Part shown: one piece after another, positions 49,235-56,354 of the stretch | Layout: each line of letters starts with the position of its first letter | Position numbering within the stretch: position 1 is the first letter of the stretch | NCBI RefSeq assembly: GCF_004362515.1 | Contig: NZ_SNXU01000001.1 | Location: forward strand, 5,146,001-5,210,000 | Direction of reading: 5' to 3' | DNA from: Actinokineospora alba | GTDB lineage: Bacteria; Actinomycetota; Actinomycetes; Mycobacteriales; Pseudonocardiaceae | DNA: 64,000 nucleotides | Translations under genes and position numbers: made by a program | Notes under the pieces: generated by a model | Database searches by the model: none | The model's input: the letters and a program-made list of their open reading frames with translations, nothing else | Told to the model about the DNA's origin: nothing

Positions 49235-50121
49235 CAGGTGCTCCTGTCGTCGAACGGTGTCGCGGGAAGGCCGGTGGCGCCGGGTTTGCAGGTGAAGAGC
49301 CGTCCGGCGTCCGGTTCGCCCGCCAGGTCGGCGGCGGAGCGGCCCTCCGTGGCGGTGGTGATCACCAGGACGTCGAGGTCGGGACCGGCGAACGTGCAGC
49401 TCGACACGTGTGCGGCCGGGACCGGCACGACCGCGTGCGCGGAGCCGTCCGGGTGGTAGGCGCGGACCTCGCCCGCGCCCCAGATGGCGACCCAGACCCG
49501 GCCCGCTGCGTCCACCGTCAGGCCGTCGGGCGCGCCGTCGGCGACCTCGGCGAACGTCCGCCTGCCGCCGAGGTCGCCGGTCTCCAGGTCGTAGTCGAAG
49601 ACGTCGACCCGGTGCGTCGCGCTGTCGGCGTAATAGAGGAGCCGCCCGTCGGGGCTCCAGCCCAGGCCGTTGGAGATCGTCACCGGGTCGAGCAGGGTGC
49701 GGACCCGGCCCGCGCTGTCGAGGCTGACCAGCGCGCCCGCGTCCGGCCGGGCGTCGAAGGCCATGGTCCCGGCCAGCAGCCTGCCGCACGGGTCGCACTT
49801 GGCGTCGTTCATCCGCCGGGCGACGCCGTCGTCGGGGAGGTCGAGCCCGGCGAACTCCTGGTCGCCGGGCACGAATCGGAACCCGGTGCCCGCCGCGGCC
49901 AGCAGGCCACCGGACTCCCGGGGCACCGCGGCTCCGACGGCGCGGTCCAGGCTGACCGTGTGCAGCAGCCGCAGGTCCGGGACCTCCGGCCGGGGGACCA
50001 ACTCGGCGGTGTGGATCAGCCCGGGCAGGATGTCCACCCAGGTCAGGACCTGTGCGCGGGCGTCCCAGACCGGGCCTTCGGAGAGCTTCCCGGGTGGTGG
50101 CGCACACGGCAGGACGTGCAT
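49234..50121 (-). CDS. SMP-30/gluconolactonase-family sugar lactonase
   Basis: A 295-residue beta-propeller lactonase: EGPVWDARAQVLTWVDI (metal Glu), RMNDAKCDPCGRLLAGTM (Asn/Asp), ISNGLGWSPDGRLLYYADS, APDGLTVDAAGRVWVAIWGAG. It would open galactonolactone to galactonate. GGGAGAA before ATG 50121 is a good site. It is the first gene of the operon. It is also the only lactonase in the window, so it might serve the fucose pathway too (speculative). Confidence 0.88.
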   Translation of the reverse strand: MHVLPCAPPPGKLSEGPVWDARAQVLTWVDILPGLIHTAELVPRPEVPDLRLLHTVSLDRAVGAAVPRESGGLLAAAGTGFRFVPGDQEFAGLDLPDDGVARRMNDAKCDPCGRLLAGTMAFDARPDAGALVSLDSAGRVRTLLDPVTISNGLGWSPDGRLLYYADSATHRVDVFDYDLETGDLGGRRTFAEVADGAPDGLTVDAAGRVWVAIWGAGEVRAYHPDGSAHAVVPVPAAHVSSCTFAGPDLDVLVITTATEGRSAADLAGEPDAGRLFTCKPGATGLPATPFDDRST

Positions 50122-50153
50122 CGCGGTTTCTCCCTCGTTCGGTTCGAGGTGAA

Positions 50154-50182
50154 ACGCTAAGACTTCGTCTAACCGTTGTAAA
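50154..50182 (-). promoter_or_regulatory. Putative promoter of the galactonate operon
   Basis: On the minus strand TTTACA (50182-50177) and TAGCGT (50159-50154) are 17 nt apart. The -35 box lies inside the left arm of the inverted repeat. Transcription would start near 50147, giving a leader of about 26 nt with the GGGAG ribosome site. Confidence 0.5.
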
Positions 50183-50209
50183 TAGTCGCGACCAATATTT
50201 ACAACGGTT
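50171..50209. promoter_or_regulatory. Operator: perfect 14-bp inverted repeat
   Basis: AACCGTTGTAAATA (50171-50184) and its exact complement (50196-50209) flank an 11-nt spacer. It lies between the divergent lactonase and ROK genes. Arm length and location are what a ROK-family repressor needs. Each arm contains a TTTACA that serves as -35 for one of the two promoters, so binding would block both. Confidence 0.8.
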
Positions 50210-50226
50210 GGAAGAACCGGTAGAAC
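50198..50226 (+). promoter_or_regulatory. Putative promoter of the ROK gene
   Basis: TTTACA (50198-50203) and TAGAAC (50221-50226) are spaced by 17 nt. The expected start, about 50233-50234, coincides with the ATG of the ROK gene, predicting a leaderless message. No ribosome site precedes that ATG. Confidence 0.5.
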
Positions 50227-50233
50227 TATCGGT

Positions 50234-51469
50234 ATGATCAAGCGGTCCGCGCGCGACATCCGCAGGCGCAACCGGTTCGACGCGCTCCGCTGTGTCTACG
50301 CAGCGCCGGGTCCGGTCAGCAGGCAGGAGATCGCCACGGCGACCGGCCTGTCGTTCGCGACCGTGGCGAACCTGACCGCGGAACTGCTCGACGCGGGCGT
50401 GCTGCTGGAGGCGGGCCAGGAGAACAGCGGCGCGGGCAGGCCCCGGGCAACGCTCGCGGTCAATCCCCAGCGCGGCGCGCTGGTGGGCGTCGACATCTCG
50501 GAGACGTTCATCCACGTCGAACTCTTCGACCTGTCGATGACGACGCGGCACGAGTTGCGCCACCCGCTGCCCGAGCGGGACAGCAAGCCCGATGAGGTGA
50601 TCGAGCACTTGGTGGGCTTGGTCTCCCGGCTCCTGGAGGCCGCGCGGGTGCCCGCCCACCAGGTGCTCGGGATCGGGGTCAGCGTGCCCGGGCAGGTCGA
50701 GCCCGAGGGTGGGGTGTCGGTGTTCTCCCCGTACTGGGCGTGGCACGACGTTCCCTTGCGCGCGATGCTGGCCGAGCGGCTCAACCTGCCGCTGTTCCTG
50801 GACAACCCGCTCAAGGCGGCCACGGTCGCCGAGATGTGGTTCGGCGCCGGTCGTGGGGTGGACGACCTGGCCGTGATCACCTTGCGCACCGGTGTCGGCG
50901 TGGGCATCGCGGTCGACGGTCACCTGTTGCGCGGCGCGACGAACAGCGCGGGGGAGTGGGGCCACACCTGCCTGGTGCTCGACGGCAGGCCCTGCCGGTG
51001 CGGCAGCGGCGGGTGCGTGGAGACCTATGTCGGGGCCCCGGGAATCATGCGCACCCTCGCCGAGACCGATCCGGGGAGCGCCCTGCTGCACCCCGATGAC
51101 CAGGCGGCGACCATCGAGGCCATCGCCCGTGCCGCCGACGACGGCGACGAGGTGGCCCTCGCGGTGATCGCGAAGACCGGCCGCTACCTGGGCGCCGCGG
51201 TGGCCAACCTGATCAACCTGGTCAACCCGCAGGTCCTGGTGCTGAGCGACTGGGTGGCCGCCAAGCTCGGCGAGCGACTCCTGCACGTGACCCGCGAGGT
51301 GGCCGCCGACCACGCCCTGGCACAGGCCTTCCGCGCGGTCGACCTGCGCCTGTGCGCGCTGCCGCACAACCCGGTCAGCCTCGGCGCGGCCACGTTCGCC
51401 CTCGAGGGTTTCCTCAACGACCACGAGATCTTCGGCTCGGTGGCGTCCCGCAGGCCGACACCCGCCTGA
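50234..51469 (+). CDS. ROK-family transcriptional repressor
   Basis: A 411-residue regulator. The N-terminal winged helix is visible as PVSRQEIATATGLSFATVANLTAELLDAGVL. The ROK sugar-kinase-like domain has LVGVDISETFIHVELFDL, GIGVSVPGQV, DNPLKAATVAEMWFGAG, GVGVGIAVDG, GEWGHTCL and the zinc motif CRCGSGGCVE. It is divergent from the galactose operon and very likely represses it and itself through the inverted repeat at 50171-50209. The ligand is probably galactose or a pathway acid. Confidence 0.92.
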   Translation: MIKRSARDIRRRNRFDALRCVYAAPGPVSRQEIATATGLSFATVANLTAELLDAGVLLEAGQENSGAGRPRATLAVNPQRGALVGVDISETFIHVELFDLSMTTRHELRHPLPERDSKPDEVIEHLVGLVSRLLEAARVPAHQVLGIGVSVPGQVEPEGGVSVFSPYWAWHDVPLRAMLAERLNLPLFLDNPLKAATVAEMWFGAGRGVDDLAVITLRTGVGVGIAVDGHLLRGATNSAGEWGHTCLVLDGRPCRCGSGGCVETYVGAPGIMRTLAETDPGSALLHPDDQAATIEAIARAADDGDEVALAVIAKTGRYLGAAVANLINLVNPQVLVLSDWVAAKLGERLLHVTREVAADHALAQAFRAVDLRLCALPHNPVSLGAATFALEGFLNDHEIFGSVASRRPTPA

Positions 51470-51543
51470 ACGATTTCGGCAAACGCGCTCCAGGGCGGGC
51501 CCGGCTCGGCCACACTGCGCTCGTCGAAGATCAGGGGGGTCTC

Positions 51544-52074
51544 ATGGAAGACGACGCACGGGCCAAGTCTGCGCGAGTGCTGATGGCGATCGCGGGGGGC
51601 GTGCTCGCCGCTCTCCTCGCCGTGGCCGCGCTGAGTCCCGCCGAGAAGGTGGATACGTGGGGCCCGATCGTCGCGGTGACGGTCGGGTCGCTCGCCGCGG
51701 CCGGGTTGTTGTTCCTCGGCTCGCGCGTGTCCGGCGCGGCCGACATCGGCGGGGCGCACCGTCAGCTAGTCCGGTTCGTGCCGTTCGCCTGCGCGGGTGT
51801 GGTGCTCGCCGTGGGCGCGCTGGCCTGGCCCACGACCGCGGCGGCCCGGGTCACCGAACCCACGGAGTTCCACATCCACTTCGACGGCGACCAGCGGAGC
51901 CTGCGTCAGGCGGGGGTGCCGATCGACTGCGCGGGCGACGAGCTCACGGCGGTCGCGGTGGACGGGACCCTCTTAGAGCCGGTCGTGACCGGTGAGAAGG
52001 ACGGCTGCCGGTTGCGGCTGCAGCTGATCCCAGCGGGGATCGCCATGATCAAACCTGTGGTCAAAGCCCCCTGA
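51544..52074 (+). CDS. Small membrane protein with C-terminal outer domain
   Basis: A 176-residue protein with three predicted membrane segments (VLMAIAGGVLAALLAVAAL, WGPIVAVTVGSLAAAGLLFL, FVPFACAGVVLAVGALAW), then about 70 polar residues with two Cys (IDCAGDEL and DGCRLRLQL) that may form a disulfide outside the cell. CAGGGGGG lies upstream of ATG 51544. No family is recognised and the neighbours give no function. Confidence 0.72.
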   Translation: MEDDARAKSARVLMAIAGGVLAALLAVAALSPAEKVDTWGPIVAVTVGSLAAAGLLFLGSRVSGAADIGGAHRQLVRFVPFACAGVVLAVGALAWPTTAAARVTEPTEFHIHFDGDQRSLRQAGVPIDCAGDELTAVAVDGTLLEPVVTGEKDGCRLRLQLIPAGIAMIKPVVKAP

Positions 52075-52080
52075 CCTTCC

Positions 52081-52695
52081 TCATGCCTCAGCCTCCGGGT
52101 CGGGTCGGCCGATCCCGAGCAGGGCGGTGTGGACCTCGCGGAGCCTGCTGATGTCATGGCGCATCCCGGCGGGGGAGTCGTCGTAGATGAACGCCTCGCT
52201 GAGCCGGACGATCGCGTACGCCAGCGTCGCGATCTCGATCGGTGGCCGGAACCCGTCCTCTGCGGCGACGCGTTCGAGGTAGGCCTCGGCGACGCGAACG
52301 ACGCCCGGGTGAACCAGGCCGGAACACGACACCAGGACCTGCAGGGCCGACGGTTCCATGGCCACGAAGGCGCGCAGCGGCGGATTGTCGATCAGCCGCT
52401 GGTTGACCGAGGTCAGCGCGTCCAGCACGCGGGCCGCGCCACGGCCGCGCGCCTGCTTGTCCGCCTGTTCGAACAGGTCCGCCATCTCGCCGAGGATGAC
52501 CTCCGCGAGAAGGCCCTCCCGTGAGCCGAACCAGCGGTACATCGTCGCGCGCGAGGCGCCGAACTCGGCGGCGATCGCGCGCACCTCGATTCGACGCCCC
52601 TCGACGAACGCCCGACGCGCCGCCGCGAGCACTTCGTCGCGGGTCGCGGCGGCCGGTCTGCCCACTGGTCGGCGGGGCTCCCTGGCGATACTCAC
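52081..52695 (-). CDS. TetR-family transcriptional regulator
   Basis: A 204-residue regulator: GRPAAATRDEVLAAARRAFVEG, VRAIAAEFGASRATMYRWFGSREGLLAEVI (helix-turn-helix), followed by a helical ligand domain. GTG 52695 gives the normal N-terminus; it has no ribosome site, and a TATATT box about 10 nt upstream suggests a nearly leaderless message. It is divergent from the reductase/acyl-CoA dehydrogenase pair and faces the palindrome at 52713-52728, so it probably represses them. Confidence 0.85.
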   Translation of the reverse strand: MSIAREPRRPVGRPAAATRDEVLAAARRAFVEGRRIEVRAIAAEFGASRATMYRWFGSREGLLAEVILGEMADLFEQADKQARGRGAARVLDALTSVNQRLIDNPPLRAFVAMEPSALQVLVSCSGLVHPGVVRVAEAYLERVAAEDGFRPPIEIATLAYAIVRLSEAFIYDDSPAGMRHDISRLREVHTALLGIGRPDPEAEA

Positions 52696-52712
52696 AGAGG
52701 AGGAATATAGTG

Positions 52713-52728
52713 CATCTTGACGAAGATG
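52713..52728. promoter_or_regulatory. Candidate TetR operator
   Basis: CATCTTGACGAAGATG is a 6-bp inverted repeat with a 4-nt centre, 18 nt from the TetR start and between the two divergent genes. It overlaps the region where both promoters must lie. Confidence 0.5.
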
Positions 52729-52800
52729 TCTGAAATTAGTTCCGGCGAGTCGGCGCAGGACCGCCCACCGGGGCCTGACCAGCGACAACGGGAGACTTCA

Positions 52801-53832
52801 GTGCCGACAGTGCCGACAGCGATGCCCAAGACCAACCGTCAGATCCGCCTCGCGGCGCGCCCGGTCGGACTGCCCGATGACAGCTCCTGGCAGCTCACCG
52901 AGGAGCCCGTGGGCACGCCCGGCGACGGCGAGGTGCTCGTGCGGACCCTGAGCCTGTCGCTGGACCCCGCGATGCGCGGGTGGATGAACGACGCCCGCTC
53001 CTACATCCCGCCGGTCGGCATCGGCGAGGTGATGCGCGCGGCGGGCGTCGGCCGCGTCGTCGCCTCCGGTGACGAGCGCTTCGCCGAGGGCGCCTATGTC
53101 TCCGGCGCCGTGGGCGTGCAGGAGTACGCCGTCCTGCGCGGCGACGACCTGCTGCCGGTCGACCTCGACGTGGCCCCGCCCGCCCGCTGGCTCGGCGCGC
53201 TGGGCATGTCCGGGATGACCGCCTACTTCGGACTCCTCGACGTCGGCGCGCCCAAGGAGGGCGACGTCGTCGTGGTCTCCGGTGCCGCGGGCGCGACCGG
53301 GTCGCTGGTCGGGCAGATCGCGAAACTCAAGGGCTGCAAGGTGATCAGCATCGCCGGCGGCGCGGAGAAGTGCCGCTGGCTGGTCGACGAACTCGGCTTC
53401 GACGCGGCCATCGACTACAAGTCCGACGATCTCAAGGCGGCACTGAAGGAGCACGCGCCCAAGGGGGTGGACGTGTACTTCGACAACGTCGGCGGCGAGA
53501 TGCTCGACACCGTGCTGGCCCGCCTCGCCCGCGGCGCCCGCGTGGTCATCTGCGGCGCGATCTCCCAGTACAACGCGACCGAGGCGGTGCAGGGCCCGAA
53601 GAACTACCTGCAGCTGCTGGTCGCCCGCGCCCGGATGGAGGGGTTCGTGGTGTTCGACTACGCGAACCGCTTCCGTGAGGCCGCCAAGGAACTCGCGGGC
53701 TGGATCGCCGAGGGCAAGCTCGTCGCCCGGGAGGACATCGTCGACGGCGGTGTCGACGCGTTCCCCGCGACGCTGAACAAGCTGTTCGGCGGCGAGAACA
53801 CGGGCAAACTGATCCTGCGCCTGGCCGACTGA
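52801..53832 (+). CDS. Zinc-independent MDR: NADP-dependent 2-alkenal/curcumin-type reductase
   Basis: A 343-residue medium-chain reductase of the CurA/prostaglandin-reductase group. It has LSLDPAMRGWMNDARSYIPPVGIG, GMSGMTAYFGLLDVG, VVVSGAAGATGSLVGQIAKL (NADP loop), YFDNVGGEMLD and CGAISQYN. Zinc-ligand cysteines are absent, as usual here. I chose GTG 52801 because GGGAG lies 7 nt upstream; ATG 52822 is the alternative. It reduces activated double bonds of enals or enones. It forms an operon with the acyl-CoA dehydrogenase 29 nt downstream. Confidence 0.87.
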   Translation: MPTVPTAMPKTNRQIRLAARPVGLPDDSSWQLTEEPVGTPGDGEVLVRTLSLSLDPAMRGWMNDARSYIPPVGIGEVMRAAGVGRVVASGDERFAEGAYVSGAVGVQEYAVLRGDDLLPVDLDVAPPARWLGALGMSGMTAYFGLLDVGAPKEGDVVVVSGAAGATGSLVGQIAKLKGCKVISIAGGAEKCRWLVDELGFDAAIDYKSDDLKAALKEHAPKGVDVYFDNVGGEMLDTVLARLARGARVVICGAISQYNATEAVQGPKNYLQLLVARARMEGFVVFDYANRFREAAKELAGWIAEGKLVAREDIVDGGVDAFPATLNKLFGGENTGKLILRLAD

Positions 53833-53861
53833 ACAACGTCCCGAGACTGTAAGGAAAACCC

Positions 53862-55019
53862 ATGCGCCGCACCGTTTTCACCGAGGACCACGAGGCATTC
53901 CGGCAGACCGTCCGGGCCTTCATCGACGCCGAGGTCGTCCCCGGCTACGACGAGTGGCTCGCCGCGGGCCTCGTCCCGCGCGACCTGTACCGCAAGCTCG
54001 GCGCGCTGGGCGTCTTCGGCATCGAGGTGCCCGAGGAGTTCGGCGGGGCGGGGGAGGAGTCCTTCAAGTACGAGGCCGTCATCACCGAGGAACTCACCCG
54101 GGCCGGGGTGAGCTTCGGCGGCAGCAGCGTGCACGTCGCGCTGTGCCTGCCGTACCTGCTCGCCTACGGCACCGACGAGCAGAAGCGCCGCTGGCTGCCG
54201 GACTTCGTCTCCGGCGAGACGATGTTCGCCATCGCCATGACCGAGCCCGGCACCGGCTCGGACCTCGCGGGCATGCGCACCACGGCCAAGCTCTCCGCGG
54301 ACGGCACGCACTACGTCCTCAACGGCGCCAAGACGTTCATCACCGGTGGCGTGCACGCCGACCGCGTCATCGTGTGCGCCCGCACCGCGCCGCCCGCGGA
54401 GCAGGACCGCCGCTTCGGCATCTCGCTGCTCGTGGTCGACACCAAGTCCGAGGGGTACGCGGTCGGCCGCAAGCTCGACAAGCTCGGCCTGCGGGTCTCC
54501 GACACCGCGGAACTGTCCTTCACCGACGTGCGCGTCCCGGTGGAAGACCTGCTGGGCGAGGAGAACCAGGGCTTCTCCTACCTGGGCCAGAACCTGCCCC
54601 GGGAGCGGCTCAGCATCGCCTTCGCCGCCTACGCCCAGGCCAAGGCCGCCGTGCGGTTCGCCCAGGACTACGTCACCCAGCGGGAGGTGTTCGGCAAGCC
54701 GGTCGCCGCCTTCCAGAACACCAAGTTCGAACTGGCCGCGTGCAAGTCCGAGGTCGACGCCCTCGAAGCGGTCGTCGACCGGGCCCTGGAAGCGCACGAC
54801 GACGGCGACCTGACCGCCGCCGACGCCGCGTCGGTCAAGCTCTTCGCCACCGAGGCGGCGAGCCGGGTGATCGACCGGTGCCTGCAGCTGCACGGCGGGT
54901 ACGGCTACATCAACGAGTACCCGATCACCAGGCTGTACGCCGACAACCGGGTCAACCGGATCTTCGGCGGCACCAGCGAGGTCATGAAGACGATCATCGC
55001 CAAGGACATGGGCCTTTGA
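53862..55019 (+). CDS. Acyl-CoA dehydrogenase
   Basis: A 385-residue flavoenzyme. It has the family's N-terminal helices, FAIAMTEPGTGSDLAGM (FAD contact), YVLNGAKTFITGG, LGLRVSDTAELSFTDVRVP, and the C-terminal block LHGGYGYINEYPITRLYAD...RIFGGTSEVMKTIIAKDMG. It oxidises acyl-CoA at C2-C3 and passes electrons to ETF. With the enone reductase upstream and the TetR gene it suggests catabolism of a hydrophobic acid; substrate length is not clear. ATG 53862 follows AAGGAAAA. Confidence 0.92.
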   Translation: MRRTVFTEDHEAFRQTVRAFIDAEVVPGYDEWLAAGLVPRDLYRKLGALGVFGIEVPEEFGGAGEESFKYEAVITEELTRAGVSFGGSSVHVALCLPYLLAYGTDEQKRRWLPDFVSGETMFAIAMTEPGTGSDLAGMRTTAKLSADGTHYVLNGAKTFITGGVHADRVIVCARTAPPAEQDRRFGISLLVVDTKSEGYAVGRKLDKLGLRVSDTAELSFTDVRVPVEDLLGEENQGFSYLGQNLPRERLSIAFAAYAQAKAAVRFAQDYVTQREVFGKPVAAFQNTKFELAACKSEVDALEAVVDRALEAHDDGDLTAADAASVKLFATEAASRVIDRCLQLHGGYGYINEYPITRLYADNRVNRIFGGTSEVMKTIIAKDMGL

Positions 55020-55024
55020 CGGCT

Positions 55025-55060
55025 GGAGGCGGTGGGGCCTGGCCTCACCGCCTCCATTTT
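55025..55060 (+). terminator. Intrinsic terminator after the acyl-CoA dehydrogenase
   Basis: GGAGGCGGTG (55025-55034) pairs perfectly with CACCGCCTCC (55046-55055), followed by ATTTT. It is the most classical terminator in the window, 6 nt past the stop, and also faces the convergent VOC gene. Confidence 0.85.
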
Positions 55061-55072
55061 CCGTGCGTCGCC

Positions 55073-55483
55073 TCAGGCGAAGGTGGCCGCGGTGATGCCG
55101 TCGGGAAGCGTCGGCGGCCATTGGACCAACTCGATCCGGTACCCGTCCGGGTCGGTGAGCCACGACGTCTTCGGCCCGTCGGGGCCGCCCGGGTGTTCGA
55201 GCGGCCCTGGCTCCAGTCCTGCCTTGGTCAGCCGCTCCAGGGTGTCCGCCAGGTTGTCCACCTGGAGGGCAAGGTGGTCGAAACCGCTGCCCACGTCGAC
55301 GGGCCCGTCGTCTGGACGGTGGACCAGTTCGAATGTGGCCGCCGGTTCTTCGGGGAACTTGAGGAGCACCAGGCAGCTGTTGTCGCCCGGAACCCTCCCC
55401 AGCACGACGTAGCCCAGGGCGGTGTAGAACTCGAGCGAGCGGTCCAGGTCGGTGACGCGGAACGCTACGAGGATCGTCTTCAC
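55073..55483 (-). CDS. VOC-family (glyoxalase/bleomycin-resistance-like) protein
   Basis: A 136-residue VOC-fold protein with FRVTDLDRSLEFYTALGYVVLG, CLVLLKFPEEP, FDHLALQVDNLADTLERLTKAG and WLTDPDGYRIELVQWPP. The metal-ligand positions (DHLAL His, IELVQ Glu) are present, so a metal-dependent lyase, isomerase or resistance function is possible. GTG 55483 overlaps the upstream reductase stop (GTGA), so the two are co-translated. Confidence 0.85.
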   Translation of the reverse strand: MKTILVAFRVTDLDRSLEFYTALGYVVLGRVPGDNSCLVLLKFPEEPAATFELVHRPDDGPVDVGSGFDHLALQVDNLADTLERLTKAGLEPGPLEHPGGPDGPKTSWLTDPDGYRIELVQWPPTLPDGITAATFA

Positions 55484-56064
55484 GCGGCATCCCCGGGACG
55501 GCGCACGCGGTAGCGCAGGTGCGTGACGTCTCGATCGTCGAGCCTGCGGACCAGTTCGAGTTCGGTGCGCTCGCCGCCGAGGTGGTCGAACAGCCTTCGG
55601 CCGTCCCCGAGAAGGACCTGGACCAGGTGGATCTCCAGCTCGTCCATCAGCCCCGCGCGGAGCAGCGCTTGCGCCGCGCCCGCACCGTGGACCATCACCG
55701 GACGGTCCCCGGCGTCCGCGCGGGCCCTGCGGGCGCACTCCTCGACGTCGGTGACGAAATGGGTGTTGTCCGACACCACGTCATCCTCGTCGAACTGGTG
55801 GGTGAGGACGTAGATCGGCACCCCGTCGTGGTGGTCGCCCTGCCAGCGCCCGGCCAGTTCGAAAGTGCGTCGGCCGGAGATCACCGCGCCGGTGGCCATC
55901 GCCTCGCGGTAGACCTGCCCGCTCGGGCCGTCGGACTCCCGGTCGTCGAGCCAGTTGAAGAGTCGCCCACCGCCGCGTCCGAGTTCCTGGCCCGGCCGGT
56001 CGTCCGGGCCGGTGATGTAGCCGTCGAGCGACATCGACATGTACAGCCGAATCGGGTTGTTCAT
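55480..56064 (-). CDS. RibD C-terminal / dihydrofolate-reductase-like protein
   Basis: A 194-residue reductase-fold protein: MSMSLDGYITGPDD, VISGRRTFELAGRW, PIYVLTHQ, VMVHGAGAAQALLRAGLMDELEIHLVQVLLGDGRRLFDHL. This family (RibD_C, PF01872-type) is widespread in actinomycetes; most members have unknown substrates. I chose ATG 56064 because a G-rich site lies upstream. It is co-translated with the VOC gene. The upstream 290 nt (56065-56354) show no gene. Confidence 0.87.
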   Translation of the reverse strand: MNNPIRLYMSMSLDGYITGPDDRPGQELGRGGGRLFNWLDDRESDGPSGQVYREAMATGAVISGRRTFELAGRWQGDHHDGVPIYVLTHQFDEDDVVSDNTHFVTDVEECARRARADAGDRPVMVHGAGAAQALLRAGLMDELEIHLVQVLLGDGRRLFDHLGGERTELELVRRLDDRDVTHLRYRVRRPGDAA

Positions 56065-56354
56065 CGTGCCCCCAGTGCTTCGCAATACCATTGGCCCGCG
56101 ATTCTTCCCGATCCCGCGACACGCCGCCCATGCGAAACGCATGGATCGGACATGTATCGGTCACGGACCTTCGCCGCTTGATCGGCCGGCCGGTCTCACC
56201 CGCTGAGCTCACTGCCGGGCCGCTGTCGGACCATTCGGCCGCACTTGTCCCCGAAACGCAAACAGGGCACGCATTTCCGGCTTCCTGACGTAACAAGGGC
56301 TTCACCCACGGCGAAACCTCACCCGGTTGTGATCCATCCGAGAGGGGTCGTCTC

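Noticed and set aside
49235..51424. A 730-codon upstream extension of the aldolase frame
   Set aside because: It overlaps the lactonase, operator and ROK gene in other frames; the aldolase begins normally at ATG 49234.
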